DNA of 64,000 nucleotides from Diplolepis rosae (taxonomy: Eukaryota; Arthropoda; Insecta; Hymenoptera; Diplolepididae), in the NCBI GenBank assembly GCA_030998225.1, contig JAPYXD010000475.1, positions 1,054,001-1,118,000 on the forward strand, read 5' to 3'. A program made the translations under genes and the position numbers. The notes beneath the pieces were generated by a model, which worked only from the letters and a program-made list of their open reading frames with translations, was not told the DNA's origin and did no database searches. The number at the start of each line of letters is the position of its first letter. The first letter of the stretch is position 1. Below are positions 22,100 to 33,401 of this stretch, piece by piece.

Positions 22100-22943
22100 G
22101 TGGCGAAAATCTGATGTGATTGAGTCTGTGAACAGTCCTAGTAAATCAAAATATGTAAATGAACCTGATCTAATTGAAGTTTATTGCGATAATGGAAAGA
22201 AGATAACATCAGAACAGTTGATATGTACCATACCATTAGGGGTTTTGAAAGAAAAATCCCGAGAAATATTCGATCCGCCGTTACCAAGTCATAAACTTAA
22301 GGCAATAGACCGACTCATGTTCGGTACAGTAAACAAAATATTTCTTGAATATGAAAGGCCTTTTTTAAATCCAGCAGTTTCTGAAGTATTATTCCTCTGG
22401 GACGATGAGAGACTCAAAGCAGAGGAAAAAAAGGATATCAGCAAAACCTGGTTTCGAAAAATATATTCTTTTACAAAAATCTCCGAAGTTCTTCTCCTAG
22501 GTTGGATTTCCGGCAAGGCCGCCGAATACATGGAAACCCTTAGTACAAAACAAGTATCGGGAGCTTGTACGTCCATATTAAGACAGTTTCTTAATGATCC
22601 TTTCATTCCAGATCCCAAGAGATGTGTCAAAACAAGTTGGCACTCTCAAATTTTTACTCGAGGGTCCTACACATCTATGGCAATTGGAGCAAGTCAAAAA
22701 GACATTGAAATTATTGCTGAACCTCTGTTCCAAATGAATCAATCAACAGTTAAATTGGCATTTGCAGGTGAACACACACATTCTTCATTTTATAGCACTG
22801 TTCATGGTGCATATCTTACGGGAAGAACAGCTGCTCAGGTGTGCCTCGAGAGTAGAAAGAACAATGGAAAACGAGCACAAAGCATCAGCTGCGAAGACAC
22901 AAATGATCTTAGTTCCTGGATCCAGGGGATTTCGTTACATTAA
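22100..22943 (+). CDS. polyamine oxidase-like flavoprotein, last exon
   Basis: Flavin-dependent amine oxidase of the spermine oxidase / peroxisomal N1-acetylpolyamine oxidase type, which oxidises spermine or acetylated polyamines and releases H2O2 and an aldehyde. The exon opens after an acceptor (GTTACAG at 22093-22099), with the first base completing a split codon and WRKSDVIESV following. Visible are CTIPLGVLKEK (the conserved TVPLGVLK block), WISGKAAEYME, and near the C-terminus FAGEHTHSSFYSTVHGAYLT, the FAD-contacting GE.T...Y.TVHGA motif. It stops at TAA 22941-22943. About 280 codons, half of a usual 480-550-residue enzyme; the N-terminal Rossmann (GxGxxG) exons are not in the 5 kb upstream, so they lie further off behind transposon-filled introns or are lost. 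An AATAAA occurs near 23068. Confidence 0.8.
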
Positions 22944-23303
22944 TATACTAAGCAAGTTGTTAAAAAGATATAAAGCCAATTTTTCGCAACGAAGAGAATA
23001 ATAGCTTTTGCCATGAGTGAGTTACATAATTATGTAATAACTCGTTGTTGCGTACGAGTGGCAGCGATAAATAAATAATTAGATATTCAAAATAAACTAC
23101 TAATCATTTTAAAAGGTGCGCGGTGGTTGAAAAACTGCAGAACACTTTCATATTTATTTTGATTTTTATGTATGATGGTTTTTCTTCTGCTCTAGCTGAA
23201 TGTGTCAATAACCTTGTCTAAACCTGCTAACAGAATTTTAATGAGAATTTAAATGTCAGAATTATATAATTAAATAATTAATAATTAATTAAATAACACT
23301 GGA
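22944..23303. other. 3' flank of the oxidase exon
   Basis: Probable 3' UTR and flank. A 16-bp palindrome TTACATAATTATGTAA lies at 23022-23037. No ORF. Confidence 0.5.
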
Positions 23304-24400
23304 TCTATAACTTAATTCGTGCGCTTTTTTTTCAAAATTTGAACGTTTATTTAAGAAAAACATGTACAATAGTACTATTCAAAGTATTGCCCATCTAAAG
23401 CTATGACTTTTTTTTCCATCTTTCTGGCAATTTGTGGATTCCATCATAAAAGAACTGCACCGGCTTGGCGGCCAAGAATGAATCAAGAAAATTTTTGATA
23501 CCCTGTTCTAATGTGAACCGCATTCCAGTGAGGGCGTTCTGCATCGACCGGAACAAATGGTAGTCAGAAGAGGCAAGGTCTGGGCTATAAGGCGGGTGGG
23601 GTAAAACTTTCCATCCACTGTTTTCCAAATAGTTCTTAACCAGAATAGCAATATGGGGCCGAGCGTTGTCATGATGGAAAATTATTGCCTCGTGTCTAGT
23701 CACATATTCCGGGCGTTTTTCGGCTATTGCTCTCTTCAAGCGGATTAATTGTGTTCGGTAGCGTTCTCCATTGATGGTTTCACCCGGTTTTAGCAGCTCA
23801 TAATACAGCACACCCTTCTGACCCCACCAAATACAGAGCATTACCTTCGCGCCATGGATGCTCGGCTTTGCCATTGATTTGGCTAGTTGGCCGGGTTTCA
23901 CGTATGACTTTTGCGCTTGGGGTTGTCGTAATGTACCCATTTTTCATCACCAGTAACAATCCGATGCAAAAATGACTTCTTTTTTGGCGTTCCAGCAGCA
24001 TTTTGGACATGCAAAACCGCCTTTCAACGTCTCTCGCTTAAATTCATGTGGAACCCCCAATTTCCTTGCTTTTGAATGTATCCGGCTGCTTTGAAACGTT
24101 TTGAAATGTCTGATTGAGTGACTTCCAAAGATTCTGCGAGCTCTACTTGTGTTTGGCAACAATCTTTACCGAGTAATGCTTCCAGTTCATCATCTTCAAA
24201 CTTTGTTAACTGCCCAGGACGTTCTTCGTCTTCCAAGTCATTTGGCCAACCTGAACTTTGCTCATCTTTGAGTAAAAAATCCCCAGAACGGAATTTATCA
24301 AACCAATTTCAACACTGTCTGTCTTTTAAGGCTTTTTCACCTTATACATCAAGTAACTTTTCAGCAGACTGTGCTGCGTTCTTTACTTTACGGAAATAAA
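23304..24400 (-). pseudogene. mariner transposase, frameshifted, with a foreign N-terminus
   Basis: Same family as the copies at 36242 and 42718. The 3' end carries the terminal repeat (GGATCTATAACTTAATTCGTGC near 23306). Reading minus strand: from about 24240 the HTH part (ERPGQLTKFEDDELEALL, DCCQTQVELAESLEV), then TGDE-region missing a clean frame, the second Asp in HHDNARPHIAI and the third in YSPDLASSDYHLF (34 residues apart). At least two frame changes (near 24010 and 23940) break it. Beyond 24240 the sequence stops matching the sister copies; it reads as the N-terminus of a different mariner type (FDKFRSGDFLLKDEQSSGWP), duplicating the region just before the join. No 5' terminal repeat is seen. 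Confidence 0.75.
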
Positions 24401-24599
24401 AAAGTAAAATATGACGAAAAAGCCTGTTTTTACACGCCAATTTAAGGTTGATGGCAAACTAACAACTCTAAACGAAATTATGCGCAATTTGTTTGTAAAG
24501 CAAAGAGTGGAAGCTAACAAATTACAAATGGAAAAAATCATGACATTGGAAGAAGCCATTCAGAAAGATGGTCAAAGATATTTATATGTGAAATCGGCA

Positions 24600-24935
24600 A
24601 TTACTTTTGGGAAAACACAATATGATGATTAATTTGTAAAGTTTGTCACGCAACTGCATGAAGTGCGAACTCAAGCGAGTGAATATTTCATAAGAGCAAA
24701 AGGAAAGTCAAAAATGTACCATGATAAAAAACAAATCCTTTGGAAATAAAAATTTGAGAATATCTATTTTTGTTAAAGGGAGGAAAAATTTAAAAGTTAG
24801 ATAATCAATACACACGTCCTTATAAAGCTTTAGACCTAGTAGGAAGAGGAAATGTAAAAATGAACATGAAAGGAAGATCGAAAGTAGTTCATGTAAATCG
24901 ATTGACAAGATCGCAAATCAATATCGAAAAATAAA
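24600..24935 (+). pseudogene. Gypsy integrase C-terminal remnant
   Basis: The plus strand reads VTQLHEVRTQASEYFIRAKG, then a YHDKK block, then RPYKALDLVGRGNVKMNMKG and VVHVNRLTRSQI, the order of the end of Gypsy-type Pol (helical linker, GPY-like beta domain, V-H-v-n-R-L end). A stop and a frame change occur near 24735-24750. The preceding open frame at 24411-24632 (MTKKPVFTRQFKVDGKL...) is on the same strand and may be part of the same element, but I do not recognise it. The catalytic core is absent. Confidence 0.6.
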
Positions 24936-24984
24936 ACTATTTGAAAAAGGATTTGAATTCCACATGAATTGAAAGAAATTCATT

Positions 24985-25570
24985 CAAAAAAAACGCATTA
25001 ACGCTTATGATTTGCATCTTAAACGCAATGAATTCGATCCTTTTTTTAAACTAATTATCACTGGTGAAGAAAATGGATTGTTTACAATAACGTCGTTCGA
25101 AATCGACCATGGTCCAATCGTGATGAACCGCCATAAACAACATAGAAAGCTGAATTGCATCAAAAAAAGTTTATGCTGGTTTATACGGTAGGTATACATT
25201 GTACCATAGTTTTAGTTGCCCAAAGTTTCAATTGCCCATAAAATCACCAGAAGTCACTATATTTGAAAAGCAGTGTTTGACGAAGAGTATGAAAGGAATG
25301 CGTTAGCAAAAATTGCAAGTATATATCAAATATAGGCGGTAGAGAGCGCTTCAGGGAAATGTACAGGAATCCTGCATCTTGCAATCCTCGCAGTTTTTGC
25401 CAACACATTCCTCTCATAATCTTCGTCTAACACTGCTTTTCAAATATAGTGACGTCTAGTGATTTTATGGGCAATTGAAACTTTGGGCAACTAAGACTAT
25501 GATACAATGTATACCTACCGGTTTATACTCCATACAGCCCTGACCTTGCACCATCATATTACACTATTTA
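24985..25570 (+). pseudogene. mariner remnant split by a MITE
   Basis: The first part (24985-25187) reads INAYDLHLKRNEFDPFF, then IITGEENG, the mariner first-Asp region with the Asp turned to Glu (TGDE to TGEE). The second part (from 25520) reads YTPYSPDLAP, the block before the third Asp. They were one sequence before the 332-bp insertion at 25188-25519. The stretch with the second Asp is missing, so an older deletion preceded the insertion. Same lineage as the fragment at 1180-1440. Confidence 0.65.
25188..25519. mobile_element. 332-bp MITE with about 140-bp inverted ends and 9-bp target duplication
   Basis: The ends GGTAGGTATACATTG and CAATGTATACCTACC are exact inverted copies, and the inversion continues inward for about 140 bp on each side with small differences (TAGTTTTAGTTGCCCAAAG near 25209, and its complement near 25480). 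The host sequence GGTTTATAC is present on both sides (25179-25187 and 25520-25528), a 9-bp target-site duplication. A 9-bp duplication with long inverted ends is typical of Mutator-like (MULE) elements. No ORF. Confidence 0.9.
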
Positions 25571-25687
25571 TATTCCTCTTTTTATTGTTAACTTTAATTA
25601 ACAAATCACCGTGTAGGGGACAAGCCAAATAAATTGAATAGTAATTAGGCTTAACAAGAATAGCACAGGTCTGCAAATAATAATAAT

Positions 25688-26040
25688 CCGATCCGAAGAA
25701 GGGTGCTTCGGATGTCGAATATTCGACATTCGACTTTACGGCCGATCGAATCGAAAAAATCCGATCCGAAGAAGGGTGCTTCGGATGTCGAATATTCGAC
25801 ATTCGACTTCACGGCCGATCGAATCGAAAAAATCCGATCCGTACAAGGGTGCTTCGGATGTCGAATATTCGACATTCGACTTTGCGGCCGATCGAATCGA
25901 AAAAATCCGACCCGAAGAAGGGTGCTCCGAATGTCGAATATTCGACATTCGACTATGCGGCCGATCGAATCGAAAAAATCCCATCCGACAAATAAGGCGA
26001 ATCGAATCGAATTTGCGACATTCGATCCGACAAAATGCAC
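25688..26040. repeat. 73-bp tandem repeat, four units plus a partial one
   Basis: CCGATCCGAAGAAGGGTGCT starts units at 25688, 25761, 25834, 25907, and a shorter fifth begins at 25980. Units differ at a few positions (CCGTACAAGG, CCGACCCG). Each has the palindrome TCGAATATTCGA followed by CATTCGA. Open frames run through all units on both strands because 73 x 3 lacks stops; they are not genes. Related TCGAATATTCGACATCCG sequence appears at about 26664-26730. Confidence 0.95.
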
Positions 26041-28149
26041 ACGTCTAATCTAGAGTTCAATATGGCGGACTAACATTTTAAGAAATACTCATAAACCTTT
26101 AGATAATATTATATACTATTATATTATTATATCATAATAATATATAACTATTATATTATAATAATCTATGATAATAACCCAAAGCCTAAAAAACTCGGCT
26201 AGTTCGAACTTTAAATTTCGTGTTTTGGACATCTTTTGTCGAATAAATTTCTTGTCAAAGTGTGCATCTATTCAAGTATGTTCACACAGCATTGTTGTAA
26301 TAAACTTACATAATTTTTATTGTAAAATTACTACAGAGATTTTTATCAGTGTACTTAAACGCGTTTGAAATCTTTTCATATCTTTTGGTAAAGATTGTTT
26401 GGGAAAAAGGTTTCTAAACATGATCAGGTGTATTGTGAATTGTAGTTGTACTAGTAATCACCAATAAAGAGTAGATTTCTTAGTTCAAATATAAATTGAA
26501 ATTATATATGTGAAGCGTTCTCGTACAAACAGACCACCTAGGAAGTGAAGCTGATAATATTCTAGCAACTACTCTCGGCTAAATGCTATTCCCGGCATTA
26601 TTATACACACTTAATATTATCTGCTTTACAATCTACGGATATAAATATGTAATGAACGTTTATGTGTCGAATATTCGACATCCGCAGTGCGTCCGTCGAA
26701 TGTGGAATAATCGACATCCGGAGCATGTCCGATTGAATGACAGATTTTTAACTTTCGACCGGCGCAGTATGTAGTTTGCAATTTTTAATCAGACATTACA
26801 CAATAAACATTGAATAGTTGTATTTTAATTTCATATCGTCATATTTAAAGAATAAACAAATATTAATTATTTCAATTTGACACATTAATGTTACATAATT
26901 TTAACTAATTTTTTCAAAATATATAATTATTCATTTAATTAAATGTAAATATAATATTAAATGTAAAATAATTTGTGAATACATTTTTCAAGTCATTATT
27001 AATAGTTTTTCATATCGGAATCGTGAGTCGAAAGAATTCGTTTTTTTCATATGTGATTTATTCATATCATTTAAAGGAATGTGCATTATAATTGTTTGAA
27101 GTATCAGGCAACGTGATTTGTATTTGATAAAATAACTACAAAATCAAATTCTATACGCCTGAAAACTCGAGAAAAATAATTATACGCACAGGGACTATAC
27201 ACAGTTATATATATTTAACAATTTTAATATCTTTAACCAACTCATCAAAATTTATCCTATACTATGAATCTCTACAACTGAAACGAGACATAACAATTTT
27301 AATTTTGGAAATTTGAATAAACCTTACACAATAAAACTCTGTACGATAAAAGAGTAAACCCTACTGAACATAATTTTATTAATAAGTTTTTAAGCACAAT
27401 GAAATTGTACACTAAATTATAGAAATTAAATTTTGTACATTTAAATAAACTCTATTAGAATCTACGAAAAAATATTATGCACCCGATTAAATACTTTTTT
27501 ATTAGTTTAATTTCAAGGCCATGACACACTTACCCGATTACTACCTTACTTTTTTAAACCAACTTCCAGCCACACGAAATAAGATATCGATTTGAAGTTT
27601 TGAGAACTTACATGAAAGGCACTAAGAAATGTTTATGATTTAAAAATAATTTATTTCCAAATTTTTTAATCTAAATTGTTATTAGAATTGTAAAAATTTA
27701 GAAGTAAAAGTAGTCCCTTCGTGACTCTTATTCAAGAGCCTAAAATTTCAACTCGATATCTTATCTCGATTTCTGAAGATATTCGAAAAAAATGTTATAT
27801 CTATACACTGCTGCTCAGCAATATTTACAAATTCCTGCAACATCCAGAAGTTCAGACAGATTGTTCACGAGTAAACGAACAATCTCTGAAGAGAAAAGAG
27901 GTCTGCAGCCACCCTCTTATGTCAAAGAGTATATTTATTTGTATGGAAATCATGAGTTCTTAAAGCAATTATAATAAAGTTAAGAGTTTCTTTATAACAT
28001 TACTCGTATTTATTTTATACCTATACACTTCTATTATTAATAGACCAGCATACAAATTTCAAACTATGTTGCACACACTTTCTCAAATAATCAGTCTCAA
28101 AGAAAGTAGAATTTAAAAACAGTATCATTAAAGAAAAATCCGACTTAAG
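26041..28149. other. AT-rich noncoding stretch, no gene seen
   Basis: Includes an AT-palindromic patch at 26110-26165 and the isolated 73-bp-repeat relative near 26664-26730. Short ORFs (for example plus strand 27721-27963) have no recognisable features. Confidence 0.5.
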
Positions 28150-29412
28150 GTAAAAGCACCAATAGCCGGACAGTACCCAATAACCGGACAGAGCCATGAA
28201 TTTTTCTAAAAATTAGAGATTTATGAATCACTTATCTCTATTTTGGTGTACCGTATACAAACCTCGAAATGTACACTTTCAAAAAGTGAAAAATTTGTTG
28301 AATTAGAAATTAAAACTTCGACAAGAAAAAAGAATTTCTCTACTGAAGCACAAGGCTGGTCGAAATGTAGCGAAATCTACTCTATAAACAAACTGACACG
28401 TTGTGTTTGTTAAGCAAATAACATTTACATTTACCCTCATTTTTCATTTTAATACGTGTTACACTAAAGTCAAATACTTTATCTAAACCATAATATTTTT
28501 CAAAATTAAAAAACATTTTCCTTTAATTAAATATTCTAAATCCGGTTATTAGGTCAATGAATCTTCGTTTTGCCTAATAACCGAACGCGTGTCCGGAGTT
28601 ACATTGCACTGATTTTGTTTTCGCTCTAGTCGACGGACGAAAAGGTTATTACAAAAACGAACGCGAATTTCAAAAAGTACTGTTGATATTTTCAAGAAAT
28701 GTGGTAAGTATTTGATTGTTTTCAATCCATAGAAGATATCTATCTGATAAAATATTAGGTAAATTACTTTAAACATATTTTAATTAGTCAAATATGAAAT
28801 CCAACCTCAATTGACATTTGACGTTTATTTTCTTGTTGATTTTACATTGATAACAATGAAAATATGGATTTCAGAGTGAAATTTCCGCACTTTTTGATCT
28901 TTTTGAATGATAATTTCAAATAATAATGATAAACTATGATTAATAATGAATAATTTTTTAAAGAAATAATGTTTGAACTATGGATTTGCTGAAAATCTGA
29001 TATTTTGAGAAAGTATTTTCATTTTAACATATGTATTTTCTGGGTTTTATGTATTTGGTGTCTTCATTATAGATCATGGAAAAAGTATCATAAAAAAAGA
29101 TTAAAAAGCTTTATACCAAAGCGGATATTATTAATGCGATTGAGGATATAAGGCAAAAACGATTGACAATTTGTGCTGCAAGCTCTAAATATAATATATT
29201 CTATTTGTAAAATCTTTTCAATATTTTTTCTTTATAAGCGTAGACCTACAAAATGTTTCTGTAAATATTTCCCAGTGTTTATTATGTTTAAAAAATATCA
29301 AATCCATATCCATCAAATCATTATAATTATAATATTCTCTTGTCCGAGTATTGGTGCAGCGCTGTCCGGCTATTGGATCAATTCACTTTACCCGTCCGGC
29401 AATTGGCTCCAG
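28150..29412 (+). mobile_element. pogo-like DNA transposon remnant
   Basis: The left end has GCACCAATAGCCGGACAG and CCCAATAACCGGACAG (28157-28193); the right end has the complement, CTGTCCGGCTATTGG at 29362 and GTCCGGCAATTGGCTCC near 29394. Further variants occur inside (GGTTATTAGGTC and CCTAATAACCG near 28541-28585). A helix-turn-helix start of pogo type lies near the right end. About 1.26 kb, non-autonomous. Confidence 0.55.
29076..29205 (+). pseudogene. pipsqueak-type HTH start of a pogo/jerky transposase
   Basis: After the ATG at 29076 and one in-frame stop (KVS-stop-KK) the sequence reads KLYTKADIINAIEDIRQKRL, TICAASSKYNI, the pattern of the DNA-binding HTH_psq domain at the N-terminus of pogo-family transposases. 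It ends after about 40 codons; no DDE domain follows. Confidence 0.6.
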
Positions 29413-29654
29413 AGCATTATTTAATGAAAACAATTATTAAAATGGGTTATTCAGATTTAACACAACTCTGGGCTTTTTGTTATAGTAGGGAGGACACATA
29501 CATCAAAATAATCGCGGCAATTATTGATTCCGCATCACATATCGAACGATTAATACAAAAAATTGAATGACATTTCCTTAGACTAGTCTTTCGACTATGG
29601 CGATATAAAATTAAAATACAATTATACAATGTATGTATATTGTGTGATGTCTGG

Positions 29655-30110
29655 TTAAAAGTTGCAATGAGTGGTCGCCCACTAGCTTCGCCATGGCTTT
29701 CCTCAAGGAGGCGAATCTGAGTCCCGAAGACCTCGAAAGGATCGCTCAGGGAGAAGTAGCAGCTGTACTCAAGCACCCCTGCCCCCTTCACCCAAACGAA
29801 TGAACGTCCTTAATGCATCCTGGTACTAGGCAGAGTTTGAGAAGAGTTTGAGTTGTAGCAACTTTACTTCCCACCCCTCAACCTCTAGAGCTCTGCCCAA
29901 AACGCTGGTCAAGAGCCGCTCCGAGAAACATGGGCGACATCTTTTTTGCCCCCATCCATGCCTGTCAGGCATCTAGGTGGGGCCTTACACTCCTTGGACC
30001 TGGGCGTCGCGTTACATGCCAGCATCGTAGCTCCAGAGCGTGTTGGGCATGCAACGCTGCGTCCTGGTTAGTGCCGCGTCTTGAAAACCTCCCCTACCCT
30101 GCGGCAGATC
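29655..30110 (-). pseudogene. R1-clade fragment: Gag knuckle end plus endonuclease piece
   Basis: Minus strand, 5' to 3': a Gag C-terminus (ECKAPPRCLTGMDGGKKD, then VAHVSRSGS, with the second Cys of the knuckle changed to Gly) at about 30020-29920, then after a deletion an endonuclease middle piece (LEYSCYFSLSDPFEVFGTQI, LLEESHGEASGRPLI) at about 29780-29675. The same parts in the 17.5-18.8 kb element are separated by 250 bp more. Dead. Confidence 0.7.
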
Positions 30111-30422
30111 AGATCAGTACGGGCACGGGAGGTCGGTCCTGGAAGATTAGAGCCCTGGTTGACGCGTCACCGAGAGTAGGATGATCAGGAACGCTGGAAG
30201 CCGCTATACTAGGAATCCGTGGGCCGGTCACTGGGACGCGCGTTCATCAGCGCACGGGTCAGCTCGCGCCTTCCGCAGAATCCCCAAGTCCCGTGGTCCC
30301 CTAGGAGTCGACGCATCACCGAGGATAAGGTGATCAGGTACGCCCGAAGTCAACATATCTGGGACCTAGGGGTCAAGCATGGGAGCGCCTATTCATTGAC
30401 ACCCTGGTCGGCTATCGTCCCC
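30111..30422. other. GC-rich stretch with a short direct repeat
   Basis: GACGCGTCACCGAGAGTAGG near 30160 and GACGCATCACCGAGGATAAG near 30308 are imperfect copies, each followed by TGATCAGG. GC content suggests part of a non-LTR element, but I cannot place it. Confidence 0.4.
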
Positions 30423-32018
30423 TCATAGAGGATCATTCTGTCTGGTTGTCGTCTGTATGTCAGTCAGGGTCTGGTGGAGGTTTCGAGGTAACTCTGCCAC
30501 GGGAACACTCTTTCGCAGAGCAACAAGCTTAGTCTTGACCTGGCGAGGACTCCTCGATGTTACTCGAGTCGAGTGCACCGCACCGACTGACTGACTCACC
30601 ATCGAGTTGTCCGATTTAACGCCTCGCCGACTTGCGTCGCTGCAGGTCGGCTGGTGGCCCTCTTGAGTTGTTACCAATCCTGGTCGGGGTCATCGTCTAT
30701 GGTGCACGTCTCCACGGGTTGTTTTGACAGGGCGTCGGCTATCAAGTTGTGTGTCCCCTGGCGGCATTTTACTTCAAAGTCCCACTGGCTCAGCTCCATG
30801 GCCCAACATGCTAATCGACCCGACGGATTGTCGAATTTGTCTATCCATTTCAGTGAAAGGTGGTCGGTTAGGACAGTAAAATGGTACTCTTCCAAGTAGT
30901 CGCGGATGCTCCATATGACCCACTTCACCGCCAAGCACTTAGGCTCGGTAACTGAGTAATTTCGCTCCGTTTTTGACAGGGAGCAGCTTGCATATGCGAT
31001 GATATGTTCCTCCTCGCCGTCGGGTTGAGAGAGCACCGCTGCACCGCCATCCGTACTGGCGTTGGTCTGAAAAACCATTGGTTTGGTCCAGTTTGGGGAG
31101 GTTAATACGAGAGCGGTCGTGAGCTTCCGCTTTAGCTCGTCGAAAGTTTCCTAGTGGGCCTCGGTCCATTCCCATTTGGCTTTTCTTTTCAGGAGTTTGT
31201 AATTTCTGGAAGACATTCCTGAAGACGTCCACGTGCTCCTCCAGAGTCTGGGTGCATACCACTATATCGTCTAGGTAGGCAAATGCGTCGGGGGCTATGT
31301 CAGGTGTGATGACTTGGTCCAGTAGGCGTTGAAACGTAGAGGCAATGGCGTGCAGTCCAAAAGGCATGACTTTAAACTTGAAGAGCCCCTTCCCGGGCAA
31401 GGTGAAGGTGGTAAGTGGCTTTCTGCGATCGGTGAGGGGTACATGCCAATACCCGTTTTTTAGATCGACCGTTGACAGATATCTGGCTCCCCGCAGTTTA
31501 TCCAGGGTGACGTTGACCTGGGGGAGTGGGTACGTGTCCTTTTCGGAGACCTTGTTTCGTCTCCTCAAGTCGACGCAGAACCTGGGTTTTCCGTCTTTGC
31601 GGTGTGCGATAACGATGGGCGAACTCCAGGGACTGTTTGATGGCTGTATGACCCCTTCACGTAGCATCTTGTCAGCCTCCTCGTCGATTATGTTCTGGGT
31701 TGGTAAATTTCGGGGCCGGTACCTTTGTCTGATTGGCGTAGGGTCCTCGAGGCGGATCTCGTGTTCGATAAGTGGGGTGACGCACAAACTGTTAAGGAGC
31801 CGCTCCATCTGTGCCTTCGGAAACTCCTCGACCCTTCTCCTCTCCCCCGGCTTTAGGCTATCCATAGGCATGGGCCCTTCGGTGGCGCAGGTTTCCCTGT
31901 TTTTGCGGGAAGGTGGAAAGATCCTCGTGCCGTTTAGGGTCAATGTCAGTCCCAGCGGGGCCAGGATATCGATCCCCAGGAGTTCATCGTACGCCATCCG
32001 ATGCATGATGGTGGTCAC
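30423..32018 (-). pseudogene. Ty3/Gypsy Pol: protease end, reverse transcriptase, RNase H
   Basis: From 32018 downward: LLGIDILAPLGLTL is the end of the aspartic protease; then the RT domain (VIQPSNSPWSSPIV, FCVDLRRRN, MPFGLHAIASTFQRL, and the catalytic FAYLDDIVV). A frame change at about 31190-31160 passes to RNase H (QTNASTDGGAAVLSQ, AYASCSLSKTERNYS, TDHLSLKWI, NLIADALSKQP) and the linker that follows to 30423. There is no integrase, Gag or LTR around it. GC-richer than the surroundings. Confidence 0.9.
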
Positions 32019-32025
32019 TGCGTAA

Positions 32026-33230
32026 ATCTATTTTTTCGTGACTAGCATAAACTTAGATTAAAAATCCCTACAATCCCATGACTTCAACGACCACAAAAAG
32101 GCAAGATTTGTTACGAAAAAATCGCACAGAGACATAACTTATGTTCAGCGATATAAATATAATCGTTCTGATCGTCTGTCGTCATTCATTCCTGTACCGG
32201 CACATCCTCGAGCATGAACAAATTATAGAAAGCTTGTCTTGTCTTGAAATTAGGTATCTGAGTACGATTAGAAGAATTAAGAGCAATCCACGATGTCCTT
32301 TTTAAATCAAGGCTTCAAAGTAGATTTGTTGCTAAATTAGGTGAGGTAAGATTTAGAAAAACTTTCGTAATGCCTCTCACGAGTACAAAGCTGTCCTTTT
32401 TTTTAAGTGGCCATGAGATTCTAAGGAATAATAAGAATTACGATGTCCCAAAAAAGCTTCAAGGCAATCTTACTTTTTCAAGGAAATGATGTTTTACCCC
32501 AGTTCCGATGTTACGAATTACTCTCAAAGGAACTGGAATGGAGGAGTCTGAAGAGTTAAGAAACTTGTAAATACGCCACAAATATACCGCTTGACTTTAT
32601 TTAATCGTGAAAACACAACCTTCTATTAAAATTGTATGCTGTTCACTCCCTAATTCGGTGGGCTGATTCGCATGATCGAGAAAGTTCTCTAAATCTATTG
32701 CCTGAATGATGCTAAAATGCACCCAGGCAAGAGATTAGCCCTCCTCTTGATTTTTCGCAACGTTCAGTTTTATAATCTACCTAAAAGTAAGTATCCAGAG
32801 CGAAGTGATTTTTGGTGATTTCTGTCTTTCCTCGTCACCTCGGTTAATTTCTGATTTGTCGCTATTATTCCCCAATTTTCCAAAATTTGCCTAAAGAAGG
32901 GCTAATAGGACAATTTCTGATTCGTTGTGATCGCATGATCGGGTGCCAATAGAATTATTCAAAAGAAGTTTATCAAAAAAATAATATTTTTATTAAATAA
33001 TTGATGTTTTGGCATTGTATCCAGCTAGGATGGTGTGCGCTTTGCCGCACGTTGAAAAGAGCTTTTCCTCATATTTTCTCTTCCCTAGTTCCCGAGATAA
33101 ATGACCTTTTGCATGTCCATGCATTTAGGTATAAGAGGGAAAGAGAAAACATGAGTATTACCAAGGGGAAAAAAATCCACCTGACGTCACTTCGTAAATG
33201 ACCTTCATGTCCAGTTAGAAGGCCAGATAT
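32026..33230. other. noncoding stretch, no gene seen
   Basis: AT-rich without supported coding content on either strand. Confidence 0.5.
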
Positions 33231-33401
33231 TATTACTTTTTTATTTTGTTCTTACTCAATTTATAATTAAGATTTGATAATTTCAAACTATAGACATGAA
33301 GTCGGAGGACGTGAGGGGAAATAAGAATGATAACTCACTTTGTCACTTTATATTTGAATTTTAATAGACTCTAAACGCAACTTTTTTTTACATGATTCGA
33401 T

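Noticed and set aside
25554..26053. Long overlapping ORFs on both strands
   Set aside because: They arise because the 73-bp repeat lacks stops in several frames; the peptide repeats itself and has no independent support.
31345..32025. 226-codon plus-strand ORF
   Set aside because: Antisense of the Gypsy reverse transcriptase, whose YLDD and other motifs are clear on the minus strand.
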